Part shown: in pieces, positions 1-9,550 of the stretch
How the letters are laid out: each line of letters opens with the position of its first letter
Numbering within the stretch: position 1 is the stretch's first letter
DNA from: Streptomyces europaeiscabiei
GTDB taxonomy: Bacteria; Actinomycetota; Actinomycetes; Streptomycetales; Streptomycetaceae
Assembly (NCBI RefSeq): GCF_036346855.1
Contig: NZ_CP107841.1
Location: 5,894,001-5,958,000, forward strand
Direction: 5' to 3'
Length of the DNA: 64,000 nt
The notes under the pieces: model-generated
What the model saw: only the letters and a program-made list of their open reading frames with translations
The model's database searches: none
Told to the model about the DNA's origin: nothing
Made by a program: the position numbers and the translations under genes

Positions 1-623
1 GCCTCCAACCGCAGCCACCCCCGCTGCGCGAAGTCCGCCAGCGCCTTGTTCACGGTCTCCCGGGACGCACCCACGAGCTGTGCCAGCTCCTCCTGCGTGA
101 GGTCGTGCACCACATGGATGCCCTCCTCCGACTGCACACCGAACCGCCGGGAGAGGTCCAGCAGCGCGCGAGCGACCCGCCCGGGTACGTCCGAGAACAC
201 GAGGTCGGACATCTGGTCGTTGGTCTTGCGCAGACGACGTGCGACAGCTCGCAGCAGCGCCGCGGCCACCTCGGGCCGCGCGTTGAGCCACGGCTGGAGG
301 TCGCCGTGGCCGAGGCCGAGCAGCTTGACCTCGGTCAGCGCCGTGGCGGTCGCCGTCCGCGGACCCGGGTCGAACAGCGACAGCTCGCCGATCAGCTCAC
401 CGGGGCCGAGCACGGCCAGCATGTTCTCGCGGCCGTCGGGCGACGCGCGGTGAAGCTTGACCTTGCCTTCGGTGACCACATAGAGGCGGTCACCCGGGTC
501 GCCCTCGTGAAAGAGAGCGTCACCGCGCGCGAGGGTCACCTCACTCATGGAGGCGCGGAGCTCCGCGGCCTGCTCGTCATCGAGCGCCGCGAAGAGCGGG
601 GCGCGCCGCAGAACGTCGTCCAC
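1..623 (-). CDS. crp: Crp/Fnr-family global regulator (3' end outside window)
   Basis: Cyclic-AMP-receptor-type transcription factor; in Streptomyces, Crp influences germination and secondary metabolism (family knowledge). The 207 codons present encode an N-terminal cyclic-nucleotide-binding domain (about residues 10-125, with GELIGELSLFDPGPRTATA as the phosphate-binding segment) and a C-terminal winged helix whose recognition region reads QLVGASRETVNKAL near residues 178-191. The frame is still open at base 1 after WLRLEA, so roughly 20 residues lie outside. The GTG at 621-623 is preferred because AAGGAGAG lies about 8 bases upstream of it. The gene is divergent from nth, as in mycobacteria (Rv3676/Rv3674c), which supports orthology. 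A Crp-type palindrome lies about 100 bases upstream. Confidence 0.95.
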   Translation of the reverse strand, partial: MDDVLRRAPLFAALDDEQAAELRASMSEVTLARGDALFHEGDPGDRLYVVTEGKVKLHRASPDGRENMLAVLGPGELIGELSLFDPGPRTATATALTEVKLLGLGHGDLQPWLNARPEVAAALLRAVARRLRKTNDQMSDLVFSDVPGRVARALLDLSRRFGVQSEEGIHVVHDLTQEELAQLVGASRETVNKALADFAQRGWLRLE

Positions 624-665
624 GAGTTCTCTCCTTGTCGACCTGCTCAGGGGATCTTGCTCCCC

Positions 666-685
666 GTACTACCAGGTACTACCAG
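666..685. repeat. Tandem 10-bp duplication upstream of crp
   Basis: GTACTACCAG occurs twice in direct, gap-free succession in the crp-nth intergenic region. It lies between the crp start and the Crp-type palindrome, so it would be in the crp promoter or leader. No function is evident. Confidence 0.5.
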
Positions 686-722
686 GGGACCGTGTTCCCC
701 ATCTTGCCGGACGGACCAAACA

Positions 723-736
723 GTGTGATCTGTCAC
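723..736. promoter_or_regulatory. Putative Crp operator in crp-nth intergenic region
   Basis: GTGTGATCTGTCAC fits the form GTG-N6-GNCAC described for Streptomyces Crp, and it is embedded in the perfect inverted repeat TGTGA-tctg-TCACA (724-737). It lies between the divergent crp and nth genes, where autoregulation of crp would be expected. The match is to a short motif, so the assignment is tentative. Confidence 0.4.
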
Positions 737-839
737 AAGGATGCCGCACACATGTCCCGGGGTAAGCGTCAGGGGTCCAATTGGGGGCCGATCTTCAGGG
801 CCCGGGGCGGATGTCGGTGCCGGGCTTTAGGCTGGCCGG

Positions 840-1859
840 GTGTCCAAATCGCCGGTGAGAGCACAGGCCAAGGGGGCTGGGCGGGTGGTTGTACGTCGCG
901 ATTCCGCTGTGGGCGAACAGGGCCCCACGGGAGCGAACAAAACGGCAAAGGCGACGAAGGTGTCCGATCCATCAACGGCGGAGAACTCCGCCCAGAAGAC
1001 CACGGCCCCGGCGAAGAAGGCCGCCCCGGCGAGCAGGCCCGCCATCGCCCGGAAGACGGTGGCGAAGAAGGCGGTCTCGAAGCCCGAGTCGCAGACCGCC
1101 CTGGTCCGCCGTGCCCGTCGCATCAACCGCGAACTCGCCGAGGTGTACCCCTACGCGCACCCGGAACTGGACTTCGAGAACTCCTTCCAACTGATCGTCG
1201 CCACGGTCCTGTCCGCGCAGACGACCGACCTGCGGGTCAACCAGACGACACCGGCGCTCTTCGCGAAGTACCCCACCCCGGAGGAGCTGGCCGCGGCCAA
1301 CCCGGAGGAGGTCGAGGAGATCCTGCGGCCCTGCGGGTTCTTCCGGGCCAAGACGAAGTCGGTCATAGGGCTGTCGAAGGCCCTCGTGGAGAATCACGGT
1401 GGTGAGGTCCCCGGCCGCCTCGAAGACCTCGTCAAACTGCCCGGCGTAGGCCGCAAGACCGCCTTCGTCGTGCTGGGCAACGCCTTCGGCCGCCCCGGCA
1501 TCACCGTCGACACGCACTTCCAGCGGCTCGTACGACGCTGGCGATGGACCGAGGCGACCGACCCGGACAAGATCGAGGCGGCCATCGGCGCGCTCTTCCC
1601 GAAGAGCGAGTGGACGATGCTGTCGCACCACGTGATCTTCCACGGCCGCCGTATCTGTCACGCCCGGAAACCGGCCTGCGGCGCCTGCCCCATCGCCCCG
1701 CTCTGTCCGGCGTTCGGCGAGGGCGAAACGGACCCGGAGAAGGCCCAGAAGCTCCTGAAGTACGAGAAGGGCGGCTTCCCCGGCCAGCGCCTCAAGCCGC
1801 CGCAGTCCTACCTGGACGCGGGCGGCATCCCGGCCCCGCCCCTGGGAGCCGCCGGATGA
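840..1859 (+). CDS. nth: Endonuclease III (DNA glycosylase/AP lyase)
   Basis: Base-excision repair enzyme that removes oxidised pyrimidines and cleaves the AP site. The core shows the helix-hairpin-helix LPGVGRKTA with the catalytic Lys, the catalytic Asp in TVDTHFQRL, and the [4Fe-4S] ligands C-X6-C-X2-C-X5-C in [17 protein letters not shown]. At 339 residues it is much longer than E. coli Nth (211), because of an Ala/Lys-rich N-terminal extension of about 85 residues with low-complexity KKA-type stretches. No Shine-Dalgarno precedes GTG 840. TAGGCT at 828-833 could be a -10 box for a leaderless transcript beginning at or near this GTG (inference). A start further in, within the extension, cannot be excluded. 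Confidence 0.93.
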   Translation: MSKSPVRAQAKGAGRVVVRRDSAVGEQGPTGANKTAKATKVSDPSTAENSAQKTTAPAKKAAPASRPAIARKTVAKKAVSKPESQTALVRRARRINRELAEVYPYAHPELDFENSFQLIVATVLSAQTTDLRVNQTTPALFAKYPTPEELAAANPEEVEEILRPCGFFRAKTKSVIGLSKALVENHGGEVPGRLEDLVKLPGVGRKTAFVVLGNAFGRPGITVDTHFQRLVRRWRWTEATDPDKIEAAIGALFPKSEWTMLSHHVIFHGRRICHARKPACGACPIAPLCPAFGEGETDPEKAQKLLKYEKGGFPGQRLKPPQSYLDAGGIPAPPLGAAG

Positions 1860-1992
1860 CGGGCCCCACGGAGCAGTCAGGCGCGCACCCTCTTTGTCGC
1901 AGTACCCGCCACCCACAAGAGGGACGCGAGCCCCGAGTGGAACGAACAGTGGTCCCGCGGGCGTTGGGACCGGAAGAACGACGGGGGTGGCT

Positions 1993-2724
1993 ATGACACA
2001 CGCGAGCCGGACGGACGGCGGCACGGACACCGACAGCGGGCGTCGCCCGACGGCCGGGCGGCCGGTCCTGGACAAGGCGGGCCTGCCCACCTGGCTGGAC
2101 CCGGTCGTGCACGCCGCCGAGACGGTCGAGCCGCTGCAGCTGAGCCGCTTCCTGCCGCCGGAGAACGGCTCGGGACGGCAGTCGGCGGTCCTGATCCTGT
2201 TCGGCGAGGGTGCGAGCGGGCCCGAGCTGCTGCTCATGGAGCGCGCCGGCTCCCTCAGATCGCACGCGGGCCAGCCGTCGTTCCCGGGCGGCGCCCTCGA
2301 CCCCGAGGACGGCGACCCGCAGACCGACGGCCCGCTGCGCGCCGCCCTGCGCGAGGCCGAGGAGGAGACCGGCCTCGACCCCGCCGGAGTCCAGCTCTTC
2401 GGCGTGCTGCCCACGCTGTACATCCCGGTCAGCGGCTTCGTCGTGACGCCCGTCCTGGGCTGGTGGCGGCAGCCCACCCCGGTCCGGGTCGTCGATCCGA
2501 ACGAGACGGCCCGCGTCTTCACCGTCCCCGTGGCGGATCTCACGGATCCGGCCAACAGAGCCACCGCCGTTCACCCCCGCGGCTACGCGGGCCCGGCATT
2601 TCTGGTCGAATCGGCCCTCGTGTGGGGGTTCACGGCCGGAGTGATCGACCGACTGCTGCACTACGCGGGCTGGGAGCGGCCCTGGGACCGTGAGAAGCAG
2701 GTCCCGCTCGACTGGCGCTCATGA
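1993..2724 (+). CDS. Nudix hydrolase, CoA-pyrophosphatase type
   Basis: Predicted diphosphatase hydrolysing CoA or a related dinucleotide (243 residues). The segment LLMERAGSLRSHAGQPSFPG resembles the extra signature of CoA pyrophosphatases. It runs into the Nudix box, which ends in REAEEETGL with the metal-binding glutamates. ATG 1993 follows a G-rich stretch (ACGGGGGTGG); upstream in-frame starts (for example 1894) would add a low-complexity leader and are less likely. Its place between nth and a MarP-like protease matches Rv3672c in M. tuberculosis. No membrane segment is seen, so it is probably cytosolic. The exact substrate is not fixed by the sequence. Confidence 0.88.
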   Translation: MTHASRTDGGTDTDSGRRPTAGRPVLDKAGLPTWLDPVVHAAETVEPLQLSRFLPPENGSGRQSAVLILFGEGASGPELLLMERAGSLRSHAGQPSFPGGALDPEDGDPQTDGPLRAALREAEEETGLDPAGVQLFGVLPTLYIPVSGFVVTPVLGWWRQPTPVRVVDPNETARVFTVPVADLTDPANRATAVHPRGYAGPAFLVESALVWGFTAGVIDRLLHYAGWERPWDREKQVPLDWRS

Positions 2725-2843
2725 CAGGGTGTCTGCCGTGCTGCGTCTACTGGGGCTTGTTGCGGCCCCCTGTCGCCGCGCGGCGGGCCGGCTCCCCGGG
2801 CGGCCTGTAGTGATCGCGAAGCGACGAGGCGAGGCTTGAAGCG

Positions 2844-4043
2844 GTGAACGTGCTGGACATCCTGTTGCTGGTCGCCGCCGTCTGGTTCGCGATCGTCGGC
2901 TACCGACAGGGCTTCGTCGTCGGCATCCTCTCGGTGATCGGCTTCCTCGGCGGCGGCCTCGTCGCGGTCTACGTCCTGCCCGTCATCTGGGACTGGATGA
3001 CCGAGAACTCCGAGGTCAGCACGGCCGCCGCCGTCGTCGCGGTGGTCATCGTCATCGTCTGCGCCTCCGTGGGCCAAGCCCTGACCACCCACCTCGGCAA
3101 CAAGCTGCGCCGCTACATCACCTGGTCCCCGGCCCGCGCCCTGGACGCCACCGGCGGTGCTCTCGTCAACGTCGTGGCGATGCTCCTGGTCGCCTGGCTG
3201 ATCGGTTCCGCACTCGCCGGGACGACGCTGCCGACGCTCGGCAAGGAGGTTCGCAACTCAAAGGTGCTCCAGGGCGTGGCAGGTGCCCTGCCCCACCAGG
3301 CGGACACCTGGTTCGCGGACTTCTCCTCGGTCCTCACACAGAACGGCTTCCCACAGGTCTTCAGCCCGTTCTCGAACGAGCCGATCACCGAGGTCCAGCC
3401 CCCCGACCCGGCGCTCGCGAACAGCCCGGTCGCCCAGCGTGCCAAGCGATCCATCGTCAAGGTCATGGGCACCGCCCAGAGTTGCGGCAAGGTCCTCGAA
3501 GGCACCGGCTTCGTCTTCGGCGAGCGCCGGGTGATGACCAACGCGCACGTGGTCGGCGGAGTCGACGAACCCACCGTCCAGATCGGCGGCGAGGGCCGCA
3601 AGTACGACGCCAAGGTCGTCCTCTACGACTGGGAGCGCGACATCGCCGTACTCGACGTGCCGAGCCTGAAGGCGCCCGTGCTGGAGTTCACCACCAAGGA
3701 CGCCGCGAGCAGCGACGACGCTATCGTGGCGGGCTTCCCGGAGAACGGCGCGTACGACATCCGCCCCGCGCGCGTGCGTGGTCGCATCACGGCCAACGGC
3801 GCCGACATCTACAAGCGCGGCACCGTCCACCGCGACGTCTACTCGCTCTACGCGACCGTCCGACAGGGCAACTCCGGCGGCCCCCTGCTCACGCCCGACG
3901 GCAAGGTCTACGGCGTGGTCTTCGCGAAGTCCCTCGACGACCCGGACACGGGTTACGCACTCACCGCGGACGAGGTCGAGGAGGACATCACCAAGGGCCG
4001 TACGGCCAACCAGCAGGTGGACAGCGACAGCTGCGCACTCTGA
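2844..4043 (+). CDS. MarP-like membrane serine protease (CvpA + trypsin fold)
   Basis: Periplasm-facing serine protease of the MarP (Rv3671c) type, 399 residues (397 in MarP). The first 160 or so residues form four hydrophobic segments of CvpA/colicin V production type. The rest is a chymotrypsin-fold domain with the triad visible as His in TNAHVV, Asp in WERDIAVL and Ser in RQGNSGGP. In mycobacteria the homologue is needed for acid and oxidative-stress resistance through cleavage of a peptidoglycan hydrolase (family knowledge); the Streptomyces substrate is unknown. GTG 2844 is about 120 bases after the Nudix stop, so the two could be cotranscribed. Two Cys residues flank the protease domain (AQSCGK and the terminal SCAL), compatible with the disulphide known in MarP. 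Confidence 0.92.
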   Translation: MNVLDILLLVAAVWFAIVGYRQGFVVGILSVIGFLGGGLVAVYVLPVIWDWMTENSEVSTAAAVVAVVIVIVCASVGQALTTHLGNKLRRYITWSPARALDATGGALVNVVAMLLVAWLIGSALAGTTLPTLGKEVRNSKVLQGVAGALPHQADTWFADFSSVLTQNGFPQVFSPFSNEPITEVQPPDPALANSPVAQRAKRSIVKVMGTAQSCGKVLEGTGFVFGERRVMTNAHVVGGVDEPTVQIGGEGRKYDAKVVLYDWERDIAVLDVPSLKAPVLEFTTKDAASSDDAIVAGFPENGAYDIRPARVRGRITANGADIYKRGTVHRDVYSLYATVRQGNSGGPLLTPDGKVYGVVFAKSLDDPDTGYALTADEVEEDITKGRTANQQVDSDSCAL

Positions 4044-4402
4044 GGCTGGGTGGGGCCGGTGTCCTGAGGTCCTGTGCGGGTCGCCCCGTACGGGTCAGGG
4101 ACGAGGATGGCGCAGCCGGGCCGAGACCCAGCGGGCCCGGCGGCGCAGGATGCGCGGAATGCCCAGCCGGGGATCCGTGCCCTGCAGTTGCGGGGCGCCC
4201 CTCTGGTGGGAGCTCAGGCCCGTGGCCGAGCGGCGGTTGCGTGCTGCGTCACTGTAGTCGTGCGTCCAGCCCATACCCCGACGTGTGCCCCCGCCCCAAG
4301 GTCCATAACCGCCCCCACGCCCCCCAATTGGCCTATGCGCCGGGCAAGTAACGGCTCTTGGAACAGGTGTTCAAGTCCGGACGGCGGGCGACCTGGCCGG
4401 AC
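4044..4402. other. Intergenic stretch between convergent genes, no gene seen
   Basis: About 360 bases lie between the convergent protease and hydrolase genes. I see no frame with coding-like third-position bias on either strand and no clear terminator hairpin. Confidence 0.5.
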
Positions 4403-5365
4403 TCACCGGTCGGGCTCGGGGTCCTTCAGCCAGTTGATGAGTTCGGCCGAGAAAGCCACCGGGTCCTCCTCGTGCGGGAAATGCCCCAGACCGTCGAACA
4501 GCCGCCAACGGTACGGCGCTTCGACGTACTCCCCGGACCCGGCCGCGCTACGGGTACGCATCACCGGGTCGAGTGAACCGTGCAGGTGAAGGGTGGGTAC
4601 ACGCACCGGGCGCTTCATCCGGCGGTTGAACTGGATGCCGTCCGGGCGGGCCATGGACCGCACCATCCACCGGTACGGCTCGATCGAGCAGTGCGCCGTC
4701 GACGGGATGCACATGGCCCGCCGGTACGCCTCCACGGCCTCGTCGTCGGGCAGCCGGGGCCCCGACCAGTCCCGGATGAGTCGGCCGACCAGCGCACCGT
4801 CGTCGGCGGTGAGTTGCCGCTCGGGGATCCAGGGCCGCTGGAACCCCCAGATGTAGGAGCCCGCGGACGTCTGCTTGACGTCCGAGAGCATCGCCGAGCG
4901 CCAGCGCCGCGGGTGCGGCATCGAGGACACCGCGAGCCGCCGGACGAGCTTGGGGCGCATCACGGCCGCCGTCCACGCCAGATAGCCGCCCAGGTCGTGA
5001 CCGACCAGGGCGGCATCGGGCTCGCCGAGGGACCGCACGACTCCGGTGATGTCGAGGGCGAGGTTCGCGGGGTCGTAGCCCCGGGGCGTGCGGTCGCTGC
5101 CGCCGACCCCGCGCAGGTCCATCGCCACGGCCCGGAAGCCCGCGTCGGCGAGGGCGACCAGCTGGTGCCGCCAGGTCCACCAGAACTGCGGGAAGCCGTG
5201 CAGCAGCAGCACCAGCGGCCCGTCACCCACCTCGGCGATGTGGAAGCGCGCGCCGTTGGCGGCCACGTCCCGGTGGATCAGCTCCTTGGCGCCGGGCACG
5301 TCGAGCCGTACGGGAGACGCGGGCTGATTCGAGGGGGCGGCCGGGGTGGTCGCGGGGTCGGTCAT
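4403..5365 (-). CDS. Alpha/beta hydrolase, epoxide-hydrolase-like (EphE type)
   Basis: Predicted alpha/beta hydrolase (320 residues). The oxyanion-hole motif HGFP, the nucleophile elbow VGHDLGGYLAW with Asp as nucleophile, an acidic residue in GSLDPVM and the catalytic His in GLGHFPHEED are visible. The Asp rather than Ser nucleophile points to the epoxide hydrolase/haloalkane dehalogenase branch rather than an esterase. The position next to MarP and a holin-like protein matches ephE (Rv3670). Its ATG overlaps the TGA of the upstream holin-like gene in ATGA, which suggests translational coupling in one operon with nhaA. The natural substrate is unknown. Confidence 0.88.
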   Translation of the reverse strand: MTDPATTPAAPSNQPASPVRLDVPGAKELIHRDVAANGARFHIAEVGDGPLVLLLHGFPQFWWTWRHQLVALADAGFRAVAMDLRGVGGSDRTPRGYDPANLALDITGVVRSLGEPDAALVGHDLGGYLAWTAAVMRPKLVRRLAVSSMPHPRRWRSAMLSDVKQTSAGSYIWGFQRPWIPERQLTADDGALVGRLIRDWSGPRLPDDEAVEAYRRAMCIPSTAHCSIEPYRWMVRSMARPDGIQFNRRMKRPVRVPTLHLHGSLDPVMRTRSAAGSGEYVEAPYRWRLFDGLGHFPHEEDPVAFSAELINWLKDPEPDR

Positions 5366-5841
5366 GACGTCGAGCGTGCCACAGCCTCGACGGTGTCGTC
5401 GGCCGGGGCAGGCCGCCGGGGATGCGGCTTGGCGTTCTGCAGCACGCCCGCCGTCTCCTTCATGGAGGCGGCCACCTTCTGCGGGCCCTGCCCCTTCTTG
5501 GCCTTCTTCGAGAAGACGACGCCGATCAGCGTCAGCACGAGGGCGACCACCACGTTCGCCGCGAACGACAGCAGGAAGCAGATTGCCAGGTTCCAGTCGC
5601 TCCAGGTGCGGATGCCGTACGCGAGGGCGAAGCTCAGCATCGGCAGGGAGAAGATCAGCACCGTGCCGGCCGCGGTGAACGCCCCGCCGCCGATCACGCC
5701 TCGCTTGACGTCCTGCCTCAGCTGGGCCTTGGCCAACGCGATCTCGTCGTGCACCAGCGCGGACATCTCGGCCGTCGCCGAGGCGAACAACTGGCCGACG
5801 CTGCGTTCGGCTCCGACCGGGCTGCCGTCGGGTGCGCTCAT
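5362..5841 (-). CDS. Phage-holin-superfamily III / DUF1469 membrane protein
   Basis: Small membrane protein (159 residues) of the actinobacterial Holin-X/DUF1469 type: an amphipathic N-terminal half (LFASATAEMSALVHDEIALA), two strongly hydrophobic segments (about residues 55-75 and 85-110), then a basic cytosolic tail. ATG 5841 is chosen because AGGGAG sits about 8 bases upstream; an ATG at 5856 lies 5' of this ribosome site. It is sandwiched between nhaA and the hydrolase, 39 bases after nhaA. The mycobacterial homologue Rv3669 keeps the same neighbour. The cellular role is unknown; the holin name reflects sequence superfamily, not shown lysis. Confidence 0.85.
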   Translation of the reverse strand: MSAPDGSPVGAERSVGQLFASATAEMSALVHDEIALAKAQLRQDVKRGVIGGGAFTAAGTVLIFSLPMLSFALAYGIRTWSDWNLAICFLLSFAANVVVALVLTLIGVVFSKKAKKGQGPQKVAASMKETAGVLQNAKPHPRRPAPADDTVEAVARSTS

Positions 5842-5880
5842 CGGGGTCTCCCTCATATGCGTTTGTACGGTCCTGTCAGA

Positions 5881-7290
5881 TCATGCCGGACCGTCGTCGC
5901 CGTCGCCTGCCCCGCCCGCCACTTCGGCAAGCCTGCGGTGTTCGGCGGCCTTGCGTTCGTAGATCGCGGCCATGCGCAGGTGGTACGCCGGGTCGTCCTG
6001 TTCGTAGATGTCGGGGATGCCGTCGAGGTCGTCATCGCGCTCCTCGGCAGCCCACAGGGCCTGGTACTCGGTGTTCCTCATCTTCAGCAGGACGGTCGCC
6101 AGGACCGCCGCGATGAGCGAACCGGTGAGGACGGCCGCCTTGACGCTGTCGGTGAGCATCCGGTCGCCCTCGAAGGCCAGTTCGCCGATGAGCAGCGACA
6201 CGGTGAAGCCGATGCCGGCGAGCGAGGAGACGGCGAAGACGTCCGGCCAGGACAGGTCCTCGGAGAGGGAGGCCCGGGTGAAGCGGGCGGTCAGCCAGGT
6301 CCCGGCGAAGATCCCGACCGCCTTGCCGACGACCAGCCCGAGCACCACCCCGAGCGTCTCCGGCTGTGTGAACACCTTCCCGAGCGCACTGCCCGACACA
6401 ACTACACCCGCGCTGAACAGGGCGAACAGTGGCACCGCCAGACCGGCGGACAGGGGGCGCACGAGGTGCTCGATGTGTTCGCCGGGGGAGCGCTCCTCGT
6501 CCTCGCGCCGTGTGCAGCGCAGCATCAGCCCCATCGCGACACCGGCGATGGTGGCGTGCACGCCGCTGTTGTACATCAGCGCCCAGATGACGAGCGCGAG
6601 CGGAACATACACGTACCACCCGCGCACGCCTTTTCTCAGCAGCAGCCAGAAGACGGCGAGACCGGCGAACGCGCCGCCGAGCGCGGCGAAGTCGAGGCCG
6701 TCGGTGAAGAACACCGCGATGATCAGGATCGCGCACAGGTCGTCGACCACGGCGAGGGTGAGCAGGAAGGCCCGCAGCGCGTTCGGCAGGGAGGTGCCGA
6801 TGACGGCGAGCACGGCCAGCGCGAAGGCGATGTCGGTCGCCGTGGGTACCGCCCACCCGGCCAGGGAGCCGCCGCCGGTGAGGTTGGTGAGCACATACAC
6901 GAGCGCCGGTACGGCCATGCCGCACAGCGCGGCGACCACGGGCAGCGCGGCCGTCCTGGGATCCTTCAGGTCACCGGCGACCAGTTCGCGCTTGAGTTCG
7001 ATGCCGGCGACGAAGAAGAAGACCGCGAGGAGTCCGTCGGCCGCCCAGTGCGCCACGGACAGATCGAGGCCGAGCGCCGCGGGGCCGAACCGGAAGTGGC
7101 TGACACTCTCGTAACTGTCGTGCAGTACCGGGATGTTGACCCAGGCCAGCGCGGTGACGGCGGCCAGGAGCAGCAGCACACCGCCGACGGTCTCCGTGCG
7201 CAGCGCGTCCGCCACGAAGGTCCGCTCGGGCAGGGAGAGCCGGCCGAGAACCTTGCGGGTGGGGGTGGGGGTGGGGCGGGACGCGGCCAC
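5881..7290 (-). CDS. nhaA: Na+/H+ antiporter NhaA
   Basis: Twelve-helix-type Na+/H+ antiporter exporting Na+ in exchange for protons. The diagnostic transport-site residues are present: ATDIAFALAV (the Asp133 equivalent) and LAVVDDLCAILIIA (the Asp163/Asp164 pair). GTG 7290 is preferred because GGAGGT lies 6 bases upstream; it gives 469 residues and removes an odd Cys/Pro-rich leader present with the ATG at 7350. The C-terminus carries a cytosolic acidic, charged tail (about 60 residues, DDDLDGIPDIYEQDD) not found in E. coli NhaA (388 residues). It probably heads the operon nhaA-holin-like-hydrolase. Confidence 0.95.
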   Translation of the reverse strand: MAASRPTPTPTRKVLGRLSLPERTFVADALRTETVGGVLLLLAAVTALAWVNIPVLHDSYESVSHFRFGPAALGLDLSVAHWAADGLLAVFFFVAGIELKRELVAGDLKDPRTAALPVVAALCGMAVPALVYVLTNLTGGGSLAGWAVPTATDIAFALAVLAVIGTSLPNALRAFLLTLAVVDDLCAILIIAVFFTDGLDFAALGGAFAGLAVFWLLLRKGVRGWYVYVPLALVIWALMYNSGVHATIAGVAMGLMLRCTRREDEERSPGEHIEHLVRPLSAGLAVPLFALFSAGVVVSGSALGKVFTQPETLGVVLGLVVGKAVGIFAGTWLTARFTRASLSEDLSWPDVFAVSSLAGIGFTVSLLIGELAFEGDRMLTDSVKAAVLTGSLIAAVLATVLLKMRNTEYQALWAAEERDDDLDGIPDIYEQDDPAYHLRMAAIYERKAAEHRRLAEVAGGAGDGDDGPA

Positions 7291-7367
7291 GGTGGGACCT
7301 CCGGTCGGTGGGCAGCACGGAGCACTTGCCGACCAGACTTCCCGGCGCACCTTTTGTCACTTTAGCC

Positions 7368-7404
7368 AAAGGGCCCCCGGCGTGCTTGCCGCCGGGGGCC
7401 CTTT
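7368..7404 (-). terminator. Terminator downstream of acsA
   Basis: A 15-bp perfect stem, AAAGGGCCCCCGGCG (7368-7382) against 7390-7404 with a 7-base loop, lies between the acsA stop and the nhaA region. Both flanking genes are on the minus strand, so it would end acsA transcription. Confidence 0.8.
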
Positions 7405-7422
7405 GTGGCCGTACCTGCGTCG

Positions 7423-9381
7423 TCAGTCCTCGCTCGGCGCCGCCGGGAGCTTGGCCTGGATCAGGTCCATCACCGTGGAGTCGGTCAGCGTCGTGACGTC
7501 ACCGAGCTGCCGGTTCTCCGCGACGTCCCGCAGCAGGCGCCGCATGATCTTCCCGGAGCGGGTTTTCGGCAGTTCCTGCACCGGCAGGATCCGCTTCGGT
7601 TTGGCGATCGGGCCGAGGGTGGTGCCGACGTGGTTGCGGAGGTCGGCGACGAGACCCTCGTCCTCGGCGTTCGCCGTGCCGCGCAGGATCACGAACGCCA
7701 CGATCGCCTGACCGGTGGTCTCGTCGGCCGCGCCGACCACGGCCGCCTCGGCCACCGACGGGTGCGAGACGAGTGCGGACTCCACCTCGGTGGTGGAGAT
7801 GTTGTGGCCCGACACGAGCATCACGTCGTCGACGCGCCCGAGGAGCCAGATGTCCCCGTCGTCGTCCCTCTTCGCCCCGTCACCGGCGAAGTACTTGCCC
7901 TCGAACCGTGACCAGTACGTGTCGAGGAACCGCTGGTCGTCGCCCCAGATGGTGCGCAGCATCGACGGCCACGGCTCGGTGAGGACCAGGTAGCCGCCAC
8001 CGCCGTCGGGGACTTCCCGAGCCTCGTCGTCCACCACCGTGGCGGAGATGCCCGGCAGCGGCGTCTGCGCCGACCCCGGCTTGGTCGCCGTCACGCCCGG
8101 CAGCGGCGAGATCATCATCGCGCCGGTCTCGGTCTGCCACCAGGTGTCCACGATCGGCGTCGCGTCGGCACCGATGTGCTTGCGGTACCACATCCACGCC
8201 TCGGGGTTGATGGGCTCACCGACGGATCCGAGGACGCGGAGCGAGGACAGGTCGAACTTCGCGGGGATGTCGTCGCCCCACTTCATGAACGTACGGATGG
8301 CCGTCGGCGCGGTGTAGAGGATCGTCACCCCGTACTTCTGCACGATCTCCCAGAACCGCCCCTGGTGCGGTGTGTCCGGCGTGCCCTCGTACATGACCTG
8401 CGTCGCACCGTTCGCCAGCGGCCCGTACACGATGTACGAGTGGCCGGTCACCCAGCCGACGTCGGCCGTGCACCAGTACACGTCCGTCTCCGGCTTGAGG
8501 TCGAAGACGGCGTGGTGGGTGTACGACGTCTGGGTGAGATAGCCGCCGGAGGTGTGCAGGATGCCCTTGGGCTTACCCGTCGTGCCGGACGTGTACAGGA
8601 TGAACAGCGGGTGCTCGGCCCCGAACGGCTGCGGGGTGTGTTCGGCGCTCTGCCGGTCGACGATCTCGTGCCACCACACGTCACGGGAGTCGTTCCAGGC
8701 GACCTCCTGGCCGGTGCGGCGGACGACGAGGACGTGCTCGACATTGCCGGCGCGGTCGGCCGCGTCGTCCACGGCGGGCTTGAGCGCGGACGGCTTGCCG
8801 CGCCGGTAGCCGCCGTCGGAGGTGATGACCACCTTGGCGTCGGCGTCCTGGATGCGGGTCGCGAGCGCGTCCGCGGAGAAACCGCCGAACACGACGGAGT
8901 GCGCGGCGCCGATCCGGGCGCAGGCGAGCATCGCCACCGCCGTCTCCGGGATCATCGGCATGTAGACCGCGACCCTGTCGCCCGCCTGTACCCCCAGCTC
9001 CAGCAGGGCGTTCGCCGCCTTGCTCACCTCGTCCTTGAGCTCGGCGTAGGTGACGGTCCGGCTGTCTCCGGGCTCGCCCTCGAAGTGGATGGCGACCCGG
9101 TCGCCGTTCCCGGCCTCGACGTGCCGGTCGACGCAGTTGTACGCGACGTTGAGCTCGCCGTCATCGAACCACTTGGCGAACGGTGGGTTGGACCAGTTCA
9201 GCGTCTCGGTCGGCTCCTTGGCCCAGGTGAGCCGTCGGGCCTGAGCGGCCCAGAAGCCGAGCCTGTCAGCCCTGGCCTGCTCGTACGCCTCAGCCGTGAC
9301 GTTGGCGTTCTCAGCCAGGTCAGCGGGCGGCGCGAAGCGTCGCTCCTCCTTCAAGAGGTTGGCCAGGCTTTCGTTGCTCAC
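7423..9381 (-). CDS. acsA: Acetyl-CoA synthetase (AMP-forming)
   Basis: Activates acetate to acetyl-CoA through acetyl-AMP. The adenylate-forming core motif [17 protein letters not shown], the TWWQTETG motif, the hinge region [16 protein letters not shown] and the C-terminal catalytic Lys in [11 protein letters not shown] are all present. That Lys is the usual site of reversible acetylation in this family, so post-translational control is likely (family knowledge). GTG 9381 is chosen because AGGGAGAT lies about 5 bases upstream, giving 652 residues, the normal family length; the ATG at 9432 is less likely. Rv3667 holds the same place in the mycobacterial order. Confidence 0.97.
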   Translation of the reverse strand: MSNESLANLLKEERRFAPPADLAENANVTAEAYEQARADRLGFWAAQARRLTWAKEPTETLNWSNPPFAKWFDDGELNVAYNCVDRHVEAGNGDRVAIHFEGEPGDSRTVTYAELKDEVSKAANALLELGVQAGDRVAVYMPMIPETAVAMLACARIGAAHSVVFGGFSADALATRIQDADAKVVITSDGGYRRGKPSALKPAVDDAADRAGNVEHVLVVRRTGQEVAWNDSRDVWWHEIVDRQSAEHTPQPFGAEHPLFILYTSGTTGKPKGILHTSGGYLTQTSYTHHAVFDLKPETDVYWCTADVGWVTGHSYIVYGPLANGATQVMYEGTPDTPHQGRFWEIVQKYGVTILYTAPTAIRTFMKWGDDIPAKFDLSSLRVLGSVGEPINPEAWMWYRKHIGADATPIVDTWWQTETGAMMISPLPGVTATKPGSAQTPLPGISATVVDDEAREVPDGGGGYLVLTEPWPSMLRTIWGDDQRFLDTYWSRFEGKYFAGDGAKRDDDGDIWLLGRVDDVMLVSGHNISTTEVESALVSHPSVAEAAVVGAADETTGQAIVAFVILRGTANAEDEGLVADLRNHVGTTLGPIAKPKRILPVQELPKTRSGKIMRRLLRDVAENRQLGDVTTLTDSTVMDLIQAKLPAAPSED

Positions 9382-9550
9382 GACATCTCCCTTGCGGTGC
9401 TTTGCCGGGGCGACCGTTGTGTCCCAGGCCACAGCTCATCAGACCCGGACCCTCGATGACAAGGGCCTTCTCCGGATTGGTTTAGACCTGTGGGCGGGCG
9501 CCTCACCGCCAAGGCGCCACCCGTTCCCACGGACCGCGAAGGAAAACGGT

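Noticed and set aside
4074..4351. Short frames after the MarP-like gene
   Set aside because: Arg/Pro/Ala-rich, no ribosome site, no coding-like third-position bias.
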